DNA from: Oligoflexaceae bacterium
GTDB lineage: Bacteria; Bdellovibrionota_B; Oligoflexia; Oligoflexales; Oligoflexaceae
Direction of reading: 5' to 3'
Assembly: GCA_947474445.1 (NCBI GenBank)
Contig: CANJJY010000317.1
Span: 1 to 5,376, forward strand
DNA: 5,376 bases
Part shown: positions 5,283-5,376 of the stretch, in pieces
How positions within the stretch are numbered: the stretch's first letter is position 1
How the letters are laid out: each line of letters begins with the position of its first letter
Notes under the pieces: generated by a model
What the model was told of the DNA's origin: nothing
What the model saw: only the letters and a program-made list of their open reading frames with translations
The model's database searches: none
Translations under genes and position numbers: made by a program

Positions 5283-5318
5283 AAAAGGCCGTCAGGGACC
5301 ACGGCCGGGACCCTGACG
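5283..5318 (-). terminator. Probable intrinsic terminator of a gene entering from the right
   Basis: CGTCAGGG (5290-5297) and CCCTGACG (5311-5318) form a perfect 8-bp stem around a 13-nt loop. On the minus strand the stem is followed by GCC and then TTTTCCCTCTT, a moderate T-rich tail. On the plus strand no T-run follows, so it would not be an intrinsic terminator for the methyltransferase, though it could protect that transcript's 3' end. Confidence 0.55.
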
Positions 5319-5339
5319 CGAGAACCGGCAAGCGTGGGA

Positions 5340-5376
5340 CTATTCGTCGACCATGACTTTGAAAAGATTGTGATTC
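5340..5376 (-). CDS. C-terminal end of an unidentified gene, cut by the right window edge
   Basis: On the minus strand one frame reads NHNLFKVMVDE and then a TAG stop at 5342-5340, 22 bp before the probable terminator hairpin. The other two minus frames read through the hairpin to stops near the methyltransferase end, which is less gene-like. Eleven residues are too few to identify a family. The call rests on the stop-then-terminator arrangement. Confidence 0.4.
   Translation of the reverse strand, partial: NHNLFKVMVDE

Noticed and set aside
5290..5318. Hairpin as the intrinsic terminator of the methyltransferase
   Set aside because: On the plus strand the stem is followed by CGAGAACCGG with no T-run; the T-rich tail exists only on the minus strand.

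Overview
The window reads as ordinary chromosomal DNA of a Gram-negative bacterium with moderately high GC (mid-50s percent by eye). An outer-membrane beta-barrel protein and a small exported cysteine-containing protein indicate an outer membrane and a periplasm. The gene style (MASE1 sensor kinase, N-terminally extended small barrel protein, exported orphan protein) recalls delta-proteobacteria-like lineages such as Bdellovibrionota/Oligoflexia or Myxococcota. That placement is an impression from protein style, not a demonstrated assignment. I see no insertion sequence, integrase, tRNA, rRNA or CRISPR array.

Layout. Positions 1-2027 (minus strand) hold most of a membrane sensor histidine kinase: MASE1 integral-membrane sensor, PAS, HisKA and HATPase_c. 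It is open to the left edge, so its C-terminus is missing. A 245-bp divergent intergenic region (2028-2272) follows, with a perfect TATAAT, an optional 25-codon leaderless ORF and phased A-tracts. A NUDIX hydrolase with a GTG start lies at 2273-2908 (plus). A small exported protein of unknown family lies at 3037-3594 (plus). It converges, 18 bp apart, on an outer-membrane beta-barrel protein at 3613-4407 (minus). The 186-bp region 4408-4593 separates that gene from a divergent class I SAM-dependent methyltransferase (4594-5268, plus). This region is rich in inverted repeats, including a 12-bp palindrome sitting between a putative -35 and -10. At the right edge, a hairpin with a T-rich tail on the minus strand follows the probable last codons of a gene entering from the right (5340-5376).

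How the genes work together. Every adjacent pair is divergent, convergent or separated by its own leader and ribosome-binding site, so no operon is evident and no shared pathway can be argued. The kinase would sense an unknown signal through its membrane domain. The NUDIX enzyme and methyltransferase are soluble enzymes of unknown substrate. The two exported proteins are envelope or periplasmic components. I did not find a convincing new multi-gene system. The best leads are the palindrome-loaded methyltransferase/OMP control region, the kinase's altered H-box, and the leaderless micro-ORF.
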